Source: Deltaproteobacteria bacterium
GTDB lineage: Bacteria; Bdellovibrionota; JACOXK01
Assembly: GCA_016186995.1 (NCBI GenBank)
Contig: JACPKQ010000020.1
Coordinates: 19,417 to 83,416, forward strand
DNA: 64,000 nt
Direction of reading: 5' to 3'
This document shows positions 17,115-24,825 of the stretch, one piece after another. Under the pieces are notes generated by a model, which saw only the letters and a program-made list of their open reading frames with translations, made no database searches and was not told where the DNA came from. The position numbers and the translations under genes are program-made. Positions within the stretch are counted from its first letter, which is position 1, and each line of letters opens with the position of its first letter.

Positions 17115-18745
17115 AAACTCCCTCTTAAAGCACCTTCAATGTTATATCCCACAAGTCTATTATGATAATAATAAAGAAGAAAAATATCTCCTATGTAAAT
17201 TTCATTTCCCTTTCTATAAATAGTTTTTCTTTTATGATAAGTAGCGAAAATTCGAAGAGCGTTGTGAAGAATTTCTGAAGATGTTTTTTTTCTTAAACTG
17301 TCACTATAACTAATTTTATTCTTCGCACTTAAATCACTCAAGATTTTTCTAACCACATCAATCTGTTCACACACAACACCCACAGGAATAGGTTTAAAAT
17401 AGGCGTGTTTCCGAGAAAACTGATAAATATCCCCTTTATTTTGAGAGGCTATGTATTCATAAAGAGTAAAAGCCACAAGATGAGTGCTTAAAACTCTATT
17501 ATTTTTGTGAAAAACTTCTAAAAGTGATTGTCCTAATTCACGAGTATAGTTTTGATCTCTGTCTTCGTTTAGAAGTATTTTTCTATTTTTCTCGACATAT
17601 TTTTGAATATCAATAGTTCTTCCGTGTCGATCCATGGAAACCCCATTTTGATCCACTTGATTTCCAAAAAGATCAAGTGGATCACCAAAATGAATGAATG
17701 TTTTAGAATGAAGTTTTGTATACGTTTTCAGAAAAGAAAAAATTCTTTGGGGTTTTGAAAATTCATCATTTTCAATAATGTACCTGGATTTTCCAACTGC
17801 TCTTAAAAAATCATCTATCAATGTTTCTGCTTCTAAAGTTAAATGCGAGCTTAAATTCATAGGAATGACAAAAATATTTTTATTTTTCTTCTTGTGTTGA
17901 AGATTGCGAATATAAGCCTTGATCCCCCCACCCATAAGACCTAGCTTAAGCTTTTTCTCAACAGCTCCTGAACGGCTTCTTGTACCCCCTGGAAAAAACA
18001 AATTATGAAAACCCATCTCTAAAGAACTTGTTGTATATTCTTTAAGAACATTTTTATAAAGTTCATGAACTTTAAGCCGGTCTACTTTATAAGCCCCTAA
18101 GTTTTTCATGAAATAACCAATCAATTTACTTCTAAAAAGATTAAGCCCTGCCCCGTACATCACAGGATCAAGCCCTGCTTGATGAAGTGCTGTTCCAATC
18201 AAAATAGAATCTAAGTTACTTACATGGGTAGGTGTGTAAATGAGAGTTGCTTCATGTGAGAGCTTTCCAATTCGTTCAAGATCTCCTGTAAGAACAAGAT
18301 TTTCATTAATGAAAGATTTTGTATAAGAATAAAACCTCTTCAAAGAAGATGCATTCATAAGGAAATCTAAAAAACGAGGAATAATCTGAACTGAAAAACG
18401 ATAGGTTTTAGGGTTGAAGTTTCCAACAATTTCGTCGGTATAATTAAAAATAGCTTCCTTAAAAATATAGGCTTTATCTTCTTCATCTAAAGTTTTTACG
18501 TATCTCTGCCTAAAACGATTCCAGTAAGAAAGCTCTCTTTTTTTCTTAAAACCCCATGAAACTCTCTTAACCCTTTGAGTTTCCCAATAAATCATGTCCT
18601 CAATAAGCTCATCTTTCTTGCTTTGAGGATAGGAAAGTACCTCTAGCAAAGAGTTATCAATAACTCTTTGCTTAAGCTCCTTTTTTCTATCTTCGGTAAA
18701 GTGGAATAAACTCATGGGAGGCACAACATAGGCTAAAATACCCAT
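17111..18745 (-). CDS. PlsB-like glycerol-3-phosphate/lysophosphatidate acyltransferase
   Basis: A 544-residue protein with the PlsB/PlsC acyltransferase blocks: block I PTHVSNLDSILIG (HX4D, catalytic His-Asp) near residue 170, a GAYKVDRL block II, and block III LFFPGGTRSRSGAVEKK near 250, then a VIPMNLSS block IV. The FPGGTRSRSG variant lies between PlsC (FPEGTRS) and PlsB (GGRSRTG); the length and long C-terminal part favour the PlsB side. It would acylate glycerol-3-phosphate at the membrane. It lies directly upstream of gpsA with ATGA overlap. The start has AGGGG 9 bases upstream. Exact acyl acceptor is inferred. Confidence 0.83.
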   Translation of the reverse strand: MGILAYVVPPMSLFHFTEDRKKELKQRVIDNSLLEVLSYPQSKKDELIEDMIYWETQRVKRVSWGFKKKRELSYWNRFRQRYVKTLDEEDKAYIFKEAIFNYTDEIVGNFNPKTYRFSVQIIPRFLDFLMNASSLKRFYSYTKSFINENLVLTGDLERIGKLSHEATLIYTPTHVSNLDSILIGTALHQAGLDPVMYGAGLNLFRSKLIGYFMKNLGAYKVDRLKVHELYKNVLKEYTTSSLEMGFHNLFFPGGTRSRSGAVEKKLKLGLMGGGIKAYIRNLQHKKKNKNIFVIPMNLSSHLTLEAETLIDDFLRAVGKSRYIIENDEFSKPQRIFSFLKTYTKLHSKTFIHFGDPLDLFGNQVDQNGVSMDRHGRTIDIQKYVEKNRKILLNEDRDQNYTRELGQSLLEVFHKNNRVLSTHLVAFTLYEYIASQNKGDIYQFSRKHAYFKPIPVGVVCEQIDVVRKILSDLSAKNKISYSDSLRKKTSSEILHNALRIFATYHKRKTIYRKGNEIYIGDIFLLYYYHNRLVGYNIEGALRGSL

Positions 18746-18899
18746 AAAATCAAACCCCTAAAAATCTACTAGCTTTTCTTTTTAATTCTGCTATATTCGC
18801 CACCATTAAAGTTAACCAGTCGCAAGTGGGCTCGAGTTTTTTTGAAAAAATATTCTCCTTGCTCTTTTTAGCGACACCAAAACTCATAGGAGGGTATTT

Positions 18900-19214
18900 A
18901 TGGCAAAAAAACTTTATGTAGGGAATCTAAGTTACACAACCACAGAACAAGATCTTTCTGATCTGTTCTCACAATGCGGAACTGTTGAATCTGCAAAAAT
19001 CATCACTGACAGAGACACAGGTCGCAGCAAAGGCTTTGGCTTTGTTGAAATGTCAAATGACGATGAAGCACAAGCAGCCATCAGCAAGTTTAATAATGCA
19101 GAACAAGATGGACGCGCACTTAAAGTCAACGAAGCAAGACCTATGGCACCACGAAGTGGTGGCCGTGGTGGCGGTGGCGGAAGATTCGGTGGCGGCTTCA
19201 GCAGAAGAAGATAA
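18900..19214 (+). CDS. RNA-binding protein with one RRM and a glycine-rich tail
   Basis: A 104-residue protein with a complete RNA-recognition motif: RNP2 KLYVGNLSY (residues 4-12) and RNP1 SKGFGFVEM (residues 44-52). The C-terminal tail is Gly/Arg-rich (GGRGGGGGRFGGGFSRRR). Such small RRM proteins occur in cyanobacteria and many delta-type bacteria and bind RNA, often in cold response. The gene is monocistronic, with a strong AGGAGGG ribosome site and a textbook terminator. Target RNAs are unknown. Confidence 0.95.
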   Translation: MAKKLYVGNLSYTTTEQDLSDLFSQCGTVESAKIITDRDTGRSKGFGFVEMSNDDEAQAAISKFNNAEQDGRALKVNEARPMAPRSGGRGGGGGRFGGGFSRRR

Positions 19215-19234
19215 TTATTTTTCCAAACAAATAG

Positions 19235-19269
19235 AAAGAGGGTGGTAAACAAAACCACCCTCTTTTTTT
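19235..19269 (+). terminator. Rho-independent terminator of the RRM gene
   Basis: AGAGGGTGGT and ACCACCCTCT form a 10-bp stem with a 7-base loop, followed by a run of seven T. It lies 20 bases after the RRM stop codon. Confidence 0.95.
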
Positions 19270-19321
19270 ATTTCCTCAAAAGTATGGGTTCAAAGAATTA
19301 AAAAGCTAAAATAATTTAGTT

Positions 19322-20425
19322 TCAAAAAGGTAATGCATCTTTCAAATCTTGTAAAAGATCACCCCCCTCTTTTGTTGGTTTTTTCAAGATATCTGTAATT
19401 TTTTGAAGTCGGCTTAACTGCTTTTGAAAAGCTTCTGCCACAGCTTGGCTAATACCACTTACCCAACTAAAGTTAGGATCTTTAATATCTCCATCAATTC
19501 TAAATCTAAGTTCAAGTTTGTCTCCTTGTGGACCTTGTATGAAAGCGAGAAAAGCGCCACCTAAAGCACTCGCAACATTTCGCCCTTGTTCAAGTTTTAA
19601 CTTATGAAGTTGAAGCTCATGTTCAGATCGAAGGATGCTTCCCTGTAAATGCGCCTTTGAAGTTAAATGAGCTGTTCCACCTGTTGGATAAATATTAAAA
19701 TAATTTCCTATAAGATCTCTTGTCACCGCAACAGTAACATCCTTTATTTTAAGTGTACTCTCTAGACTCAATTCCTTATTCTTTTTTGAAATGAAAGTAC
19801 CTTGATAATCAAATTGAGCCTTTTCGGGAACTCTCATTTTTAAAGTAAGAGGTACTTTCATGGGTTCTGGATACTTTACATTGTGTGCTGTTAAATATCC
19901 TTTATCAATGACGTATTCAAACTGAGTATCTGGAAATTTTTCCTGAAAACTAAATTTAAAATTATTAACCCACACATTTTCAACTGAAACAGTGTAATCA
20001 AATGGTTTTGCTTTTTTGGGGGAAGATTTTTCTTCTTTTACAGAAGCTGTTTTTCTTTGAGAGGCACTTAACTTAGAAAGATTAATATTATTTTTTTCTT
20101 TTTTAACATAAATCCAAGGATCTTCAATTTTAACACCGTGAATAATAATTTTTTTCTTTAATAAAGGAAATAAATCAAAATTAACATGGGCCATTCCTAG
20201 TTTAAAAATAGAATTTCCACGATCATGAATGTGAACATGGTTAACAGTTACAGTACCTTTTAAGAGTGAGACATTAAGACTTCCAATATTAAGCTCTGCT
20301 TGAGTTGCCTTTGCAAATTCTTTTTCAATAAATTTTTTAGCAACAAAAAGCCCACTATTTTTAACTAAAAAATACCCCCCAAAAACAAAAATAATAAAAA
20401 TAACAAGAAACTTAATTTTTCTCAT
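19322..20425 (-). CDS. AsmA/DUF748-like inner-membrane-anchored protein
   Basis: A 367-residue protein with one N-terminal membrane helix (residues 5-23) and a long, strand-rich periplasmic part. The block AELNIGSLNVSLLKGTVTVN followed by LFPLLKKKIIIHGVKIEDPW resembles the start of AsmA-like and DUF748 proteins, which are bridge-like or scaffolding factors for outer-membrane lipid traffic. The C-terminal SALGGAFLAFIQ and a helix ending in DLLQDLKDALPF are also of that kind. AAGGAG precedes the ATG. It is probably a single gene. The lipid-transport role is inferred from the family. Confidence 0.72.
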   Translation of the reverse strand: MRKIKFLVIFIIFVFGGYFLVKNSGLFVAKKFIEKEFAKATQAELNIGSLNVSLLKGTVTVNHVHIHDRGNSIFKLGMAHVNFDLFPLLKKKIIIHGVKIEDPWIYVKKEKNNINLSKLSASQRKTASVKEEKSSPKKAKPFDYTVSVENVWVNNFKFSFQEKFPDTQFEYVIDKGYLTAHNVKYPEPMKVPLTLKMRVPEKAQFDYQGTFISKKNKELSLESTLKIKDVTVAVTRDLIGNYFNIYPTGGTAHLTSKAHLQGSILRSEHELQLHKLKLEQGRNVASALGGAFLAFIQGPQGDKLELRFRIDGDIKDPNFSWVSGISQAVAEAFQKQLSRLQKITDILKKPTKEGGDLLQDLKDALPF

Positions 20426-20511
20426 AACATCTCCTTCTTTATTGAATATCTCGGTTAGTTATTAGAAAATCTTAAACTCGGTTGTGTTCAAAAAGTCTGG
20501 GATCTTCATTC

Positions 20512-20575
20512 ACCCTCACCTCAGATCCTCTCCCCTCGAGGGAGAGGAAGGAAAGGAGAGGGGGACAGAATTCGA
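20512..20575. repeat. Dispersed CCCTCTCCC / GGGAGAGG-type repeat
   Basis: In the 203-base gap between the AsmA-like gene and oligopeptidase B, TCCTCTCCCCTCGAGGGAGAGGA forms a palindrome (12-base self-complementary core CTCCCCTCGAGGGAG), followed by GACAGAATTCGAGTCCATGAG. The latter tag recurs near 46785 and, in part, near 35165. No gene is seen in this gap. Confidence 0.65.
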
Positions 20576-20628
20576 GTCCATGAGAGAATATCCCAATTCA
20601 GAAACAAGGTGGTAGAAAAAGATGGAAG

Positions 20629-22689
20629 CTACGCTTTTATGCCAAAGACTTTGAAGATGAAAGTATATTCTAAGGCAAAATCTTTGAGATATTCATAACG
20701 TCCAGAGGCACCAAAGTGGCCAGATCCCATTTTAATATAAAGAAGCTGATAGTTTTTATCTTTTTTAAGATCTCTTATTTTAGCAATCCATTTAGCAGGC
20801 TCCCAATAACACACACGAGGATCATTAAGTCCTCCGGTAGCTAAAATATGGGGATACTCACCCTCTTTTAAATTATCATAAGGTGAATAAGACTTAATAT
20901 ACTCAAAATATTCCTTGTCTTTTGGGTTGCCCCACTCATCATACTCTATTTGTGTAAGTGGTAAGGTATCATCAAGCATTGTATTTAAGGCATCCACAAA
21001 GGGGACGTGTGCTACGACTGCTTTAAAAAGCTCTGGCTTCATATTAAGTACAGCTCCTACTAAAAGCCCACCAGCACTTCCTCCTACAATGACAATTTTC
21101 CCCTTGGATGTATAATTGTGAGAGATGAGCTCTTCTGCTGAAGAAACTAAATCTTTAAAAGTATTTTTCTTTTTCAAAAACTTTGCATCTTCGTACCAAT
21201 ACCGCCCCTTTTCAGTACCACCTCGAATATGGGCTAAAGCAAAAATAAAACCCCTTTCTAAAATAGAAATCCGATTGCTCGAAAACTGAGGATCAATACT
21301 AATACCATAAGCACCATATCCATAAAGATAAACAGGGTTATTTCCATTTTTTTTAAGCCCTTTTTTATAAACAAGATCCATAGGTATCTTTTCCCCATCC
21401 CATGAAGTTGTATAAATACGTTCTGTTTCATACAAAGAAGTGTCTACATTGGGTACAACTTTATCTTTCTTAAGTTCTTGTGTTTTTGTTTTCATATTAT
21501 AATCAAAAACTTTAAGTGGTATGGTAGGAGACGTAAGCGTGTATCTTAAAATTGTTGTATCAAATTCAGGATTGGTAGAAAGAGAAAGCTTATAAACAGG
21601 TTCATCAACATGGATGTAATGTTCTTTGGCTTCAACTAAATTGATTACTTTTATAAAAGTAAGGGCGTCTTTTCTTTCAAAAACTATCAGGTGTTCTTTA
21701 AAAGCCTCAATATCAGCGATAAAAACGTCCTTTTGCGGTGCAATAATTTCTTTCCAGTTTTCTTGTTCTGGGTGGTCCACATGCACCTTACAAACACGAA
21801 AATTGGGGTGAAGATCGTTTGTGAGAATAAAAAAATCTTCTCCATGATGCGCTAAATAATATTCATGTCCGCGTTTTCTTTTTTGAATGAGTCTTAGTTT
21901 TGAGTTAGAGTCGTCAGCATCTAAAATATGATTCTCTTGTGTCATAGCACCATGGATAGAGAGCACAAGATACTTTTCACTTCGTGTCTTATGACACCCT
22001 ACAAACATTTCTGCTGTTTTTTCTTCATACACTTTTATATCTTTTTTAGGGTCTTCCCCTAGGCAATGTTTATAAACAGCATAAGGCCTGTGGTTTTTAT
22101 CTAAAATACTATACAAAAAGGTTTTATGGTCATTAAACCAAGCAATGCTTCCAGCGGTGTTTTCAATTTTTTCTGGAGCAAGCGTTCTACCCTCTAAATC
22201 TTTAATAAAAAGAGTGTATTTTTCACTTCCATCGAAATCACAACTATAAGCTAAAAGTTTGTGGTTAGAAGAAAGCGCAAAACCACCTAAAGAAAAAAAT
22301 TTCTGCCCACAGGCCAACTCATTTAAATCTAAAATGATTTCTTCTTGTGGATTCCCGCTCTTGCCGGAATGACGTGGCGTACGGCAATAAATTTCATATT
22401 CTTTTCCCGCTTCGTAACGATAATAATAGTAATATTCACCATCTTTTTGAGGAACTGAAGATTCATTTTCAAGAATTCTTGACTTAAGCTCTGTAAATAA
22501 ATTTTCACGAAGTTCTTTTTCTGGTTCTAAAATAGATTCTGTATATTTATTTTCGGCTTCTAAATAGTGAGTCACCTGAGGGTTTTCTTTTTCTCGAAGC
22601 CAAAAGTAAGGATCTTCGAGTATTTCTCCATGTATTTTTGTAGTATGATTTTTTTTCTCTGGTTGGGGTGCTTTTAACGCTTCTTTCAT
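20629..22689 (-). CDS. ptrB: Oligopeptidase B-like serine peptidase (prolyl oligopeptidase family, S9A)
   Basis: A 686-residue protein opening with the family start HGEILEDPYFWLREKENPQV, followed by a beta-propeller region and a C-terminal alpha/beta-hydrolase domain. Catalytic residues are visible: Ser in GGSAGGLLVGAV, Asp in GGLNDPRVCYWEP and His in GSGHFGASGR. The sequence LYGYGAYGIS also marks the S9A group. It cleaves short peptides, often after basic residues. The gene is of normal length except for an in-frame repeat (22347-22375, about residues 105-114, RHSGKSGNPQ) in the propeller part. It is monocistronic. Confidence 0.93.
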   Translation of the reverse strand: MKEALKAPQPEKKNHTTKIHGEILEDPYFWLREKENPQVTHYLEAENKYTESILEPEKELRENLFTELKSRILENESSVPQKDGEYYYYYRYEAGKEYEIYCRTPRHSGKSGNPQEEIILDLNELACGQKFFSLGGFALSSNHKLLAYSCDFDGSEKYTLFIKDLEGRTLAPEKIENTAGSIAWFNDHKTFLYSILDKNHRPYAVYKHCLGEDPKKDIKVYEEKTAEMFVGCHKTRSEKYLVLSIHGAMTQENHILDADDSNSKLRLIQKRKRGHEYYLAHHGEDFFILTNDLHPNFRVCKVHVDHPEQENWKEIIAPQKDVFIADIEAFKEHLIVFERKDALTFIKVINLVEAKEHYIHVDEPVYKLSLSTNPEFDTTILRYTLTSPTIPLKVFDYNMKTKTQELKKDKVVPNVDTSLYETERIYTTSWDGEKIPMDLVYKKGLKKNGNNPVYLYGYGAYGISIDPQFSSNRISILERGFIFALAHIRGGTEKGRYWYEDAKFLKKKNTFKDLVSSAEELISHNYTSKGKIVIVGGSAGGLLVGAVLNMKPELFKAVVAHVPFVDALNTMLDDTLPLTQIEYDEWGNPKDKEYFEYIKSYSPYDNLKEGEYPHILATGGLNDPRVCYWEPAKWIAKIRDLKKDKNYQLLYIKMGSGHFGASGRYEYLKDFALEYTFIFKVFGIKA
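22347..22375. repeat. Dispersed palindromic element inside oligopeptidase B gene
   Basis: GGATTCCCGCTCTTGCCGG followed by AATGACG is the common ATTCCCG..CGGGAATGAC-type palindrome, here translated in frame. Confidence 0.7.
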
Positions 22690-22774
22690 AGAAAAGAATA
22701 TTCTTTCATAAGAGCCTGTAAGTCAAAATAAATTTGGTTTTAAAGATTCAATAGGTTTTCAGATCATTTTAGAT

Positions 22775-23068
22775 TCATTTTGCTTCTTTTATTTTCTGAA
22801 CCTGGTTACCTAGCTTGGAAAGAGCTAGATCAATAGAGGAATACATATCTGGGGATACCCCCTCAGCATAAAACTTCATATTGCGACCATAAAGTGTAAT
22901 ACATGCACTGTGTTCTTTCTTTTCAACATTAAAGACACAATTAACTGCTTCAACTTGGTTGCAATTTTTTTGAAGAGCCTTTAACTTCTCCCGAAGGTAT
23001 TTCTCTATTGCAAGGGATTTTCTTAAATGATGCCTAAATGTAAGTTGTATTTTAAAGTTCTCTTTCAT
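22775..23068 (-). CDS. hpf: Ribosome hibernation promoting factor / sigma-54 modulation protein
   Basis: With the ATG at 23068 the protein has 97 residues (MKENFKIQLTFRHHLRKSLA...). The HPF/YfiA fold is indicated by the helix SLAIEKYLREKLKAL after strand 1, the basic residues, and the end strand-helix YAEGVSPDMYSSIDLALSKLGNQVQK (LALSKLGNQVQK). It binds the 30S ribosomal subunit and helps silence ribosomes in starvation or anoxia. It is the short form, without the C-terminal dimerisation domain. An upstream in-frame ATG at 23116 adds a hydrophobic stretch foreign to the family and is rejected. It follows the FNR-like gene and is probably cotranscribed with it. Confidence 0.85.
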   Translation of the reverse strand: MKENFKIQLTFRHHLRKSLAIEKYLREKLKALQKNCNQVEAVNCVFNVEKKEHSACITLYGRNMKFYAEGVSPDMYSSIDLALSKLGNQVQKIKEAK

Positions 23069-23128
23069 ACTCACACTCAACAATAAAAATAAACAAAAAA
23101 ATATGACGAAGATCATATATTTAACTTT

Positions 23129-23803
23129 TTACTGTTCAAGGAACTGCTGCTTGAGAACCGTAATGGATTTAGCCTTTGTTTTAATAAAACCCTTCTTTTT
23201 CCAGTCAGAAAAAACCCTAATAACTGTTTCTGGACGGGCTCCAATAAGAGAGGCGATTTCTTCTCTTGAAAGCAACAATTGTTGCTCACAATTTATATTT
23301 CTAAAAATCATTTTCAAAAAATGGGCTAAACGCTGCTCAACCGTTTTATCAGCTAGGTCAGTAAATTTCTCCTCAGCCTGTCTTAATTCAACGCACACCA
23401 TTTTTAGAAACTCAAACCCTAGGTTTGGGTATTCTTTAAAAACCTTTTCAATTCCCTCTTTTTTAACAAAACAAAGTGTTGTTTCACTCACAGCCTGAGC
23501 CGAAGCTTGATATTTTTCACCGGAAAAAAAAGATCTATACCCAAGCATTTCACTCCCTTGCGAAAGAAGAAGAATTTGTTCTTTTCCACTTTCGGTTGTT
23601 TTAATAACTTTGACAACACCAGAAAACGTACAGTAAAAACCTTGAGGTGTTTCTCCTTGTCGAAAAATATAATCCCCCTTTTTATAGGTTTGGGTTGATT
23701 TGTATTGATTAAGGGTTTTCAGTTCAAGTTCTTTTAAAGAACAAAAAAGCCCGTACAGCCTAGGAAGACAATCATTACAATCGATCATATTTTTTGTTTC
23801 CAC
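23129..23803 (-). CDS. CRP/FNR-family regulator with FNR-like cysteines (paralogue 1)
   Basis: A 224-residue regulator, taken from the GTG at 23803; this gives exactly the length of the paralogue at 54609-55283, which also starts at GTG within the same VETKNMIDC context. The cyclic-nucleotide-type fold contains KGDYIFRQGE and SGVVKVIK; the C-terminal winged helix has SREEIASLIGARPETVIRVF. Cysteines 9, 12 and 21 (C-X2-C-X8-C) plus Cys111 could bind an O2-sensitive Fe-S cluster as in FNR. In the recognition helix E-T-V-I-R replaces FNR E-T-I-S-R, keeping Glu and Arg but not Ser. It stands divergent to the nrf genes and is a good candidate for controlling them. TTG 23854 is an alternative start. 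Confidence 0.9.
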   Translation of the reverse strand: METKNMIDCNDCLPRLYGLFCSLKELELKTLNQYKSTQTYKKGDYIFRQGETPQGFYCTFSGVVKVIKTTESGKEQILLLSQGSEMLGYRSFFSGEKYQASAQAVSETTLCFVKKEGIEKVFKEYPNLGFEFLKMVCVELRQAEEKFTDLADKTVEQRLAHFLKMIFRNINCEQQLLLSREEIASLIGARPETVIRVFSDWKKKGFIKTKAKSITVLKQQFLEQ

Positions 23804-23856
23804 TAGAGCGGATATATCATGAGCACAAAGATTCTGTTCAAAAAAACACTCCAAAC

Positions 23857-23899
23857 ATGATCTATATCATTTTTTTATTTCACTTTTTGAGATTATACT
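23857..23899 (+). promoter_or_regulatory. FNR-type box and -10 element of the nrf operon
   Basis: ATGATCTATATCAT (23857-23870) is an FNR-like palindrome centred 35.5 bases before the end of a TATACT -10 hexamer (23894-23899). That is the geometry of a class II FNR promoter (box about -42 from the predicted start near 23906). It lies between the divergent FNR-like gene and the first gene of the nrf unit. Confidence 0.75.
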
Positions 23900-23912
23900 T
23901 GTTCTCATTAGT

Positions 23913-24323
23913 ATGAGTAAGTATTCAAGACTTTTTACCATTACAAGCTTGCTTTATCTTTTACTTGCCTCTCTCATGGGCTTAACCATGGCAACCAATC
24001 CTTCTATGGCAGGACTTCTTCGATTTCCTCACATTCACACAATGATGATTGGCTGGGTTTCCATGATGATTTTTGGTTTGGCATATCATGTTGTACCCCG
24101 CTTTGCAGGAAGCCCCCTTATTAAAGACAGATGGCAAGGAATTCACTTTTGGTGCGCTAACATTGCCCTTTTAGGAATGATCTTAACCCCACAATCTTCA
24201 TTTGTCTTTTTTGCTGTTTTTGGATCACTTCAAGGCGTAGGAATTCTTATCTTTGTTTTTACAATGCTTCGAGCTCTTAAATTTAAAATGCCTTCAAAAC
24301 CTTGTTGCAACTCTTGTCAGTAA
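23913..24323 (+). CDS. Small heme-copper-oxidase-like membrane protein
   Basis: A 136-residue protein with four membrane helices. The segment FPHIHTMMIGWVSMMIFG followed by AYHVVPRFAG is like helices of CcoN/NorB subunit I or NnrS-type proteins, in which such histidines bind heme. The tail has cysteines (CCNSC). At about a quarter of the length of subunit I it cannot be a whole oxidase; it could be a heme-binding helper in nitrite or NO metabolism. It is the first gene after the FNR-type promoter, followed by nrfH, and has little or no ribosome site, so the leader is very short. Family link is moderately sure; function is not. Confidence 0.65.
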   Translation: MSKYSRLFTITSLLYLLLASLMGLTMATNPSMAGLLRFPHIHTMMIGWVSMMIFGLAYHVVPRFAGSPLIKDRWQGIHFWCANIALLGMILTPQSSFVFFAVFGSLQGVGILIFVFTMLRALKFKMPSKPCCNSCQ

Positions 24324-24372
24324 TGACCCTCTCTTAAGAAATTTTGAATTTGAAAGTTTTTGAGGAATTGCT

Positions 24373-24825
24373 ATGCTAAGACTATTGATGAAAAACGGGG
24401 CCATTTTATTATTTTTTTCGATACCATTAGGAATAGGCCTTTATCTCTTCGTTTATGCCAAAGGGTATTCGTACCTAACCAATAATCCAGAAACCTGCAT
24501 GAACTGCCATGTGATGAGGGATCAATTTTCTACCTGGAATAAATCTTCGCATCATACCATTGCCTCTTGTCAAGATTGCCACATGTCAGGATCCATTCTC
24601 AATAAAATAAAGATAAAAATTTCTAATGGATTTTGGCACTCATGGGCCTTTACAACAGGCCGCTTCAAAGAACCCATCCGAATTAAAGAGCATAATATGA
24701 AGATTGTTGAAAATTCATGTTTTCATTGTCATAGTGAATTATTGCAGTCATCCAATATCGGGGCTCATAAAGCAAAAGCACTCTCTTGCATGCAGTGCCA
24801 TCAGGGTGTGGGACATATAAAATGA
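24373..24825 (+). CDS. nrfH: NrfH, tetraheme quinol dehydrogenase of nitrite reductase
   Basis: A 150-residue NapC/NirT-family cytochrome c with one N-terminal membrane anchor (residues 10-28) and four CXXCH heme sites: CMNCH (42-46), CQDCH, CFHCH and CMQCH. It takes electrons from menaquinol and hands them to NrfA at the outer face of the inner membrane. It overlaps nrfA by 4 bases (ATGA), which fixes the nrfA start. A GAGGAA ribosome site is present. Length matches NrfH (about 150-190), not the longer NapC. Confidence 0.94.
   Translation: MLRLLMKNGAILLFFSIPLGIGLYLFVYAKGYSYLTNNPETCMNCHVMRDQFSTWNKSSHHTIASCQDCHMSGSILNKIKIKISNGFWHSWAFTTGRFKEPIRIKEHNMKIVENSCFHCHSELLQSSNIGAHKAKALSCMQCHQGVGHIK

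Noticed and set aside
18932-19258. Long open frame on the minus strand opposite the RRM gene
   Set aside because: It is a shadow of the glycine-rich RRM gene; its proline run mirrors the Gly codons, and the terminator belongs to the plus strand.
22775-23116. Membrane-anchored form of the hibernation factor
   Set aside because: The hydrophobic N-terminal stretch comes from an upstream ATG; the standard HPF start is at 23068 and gives the normal length.
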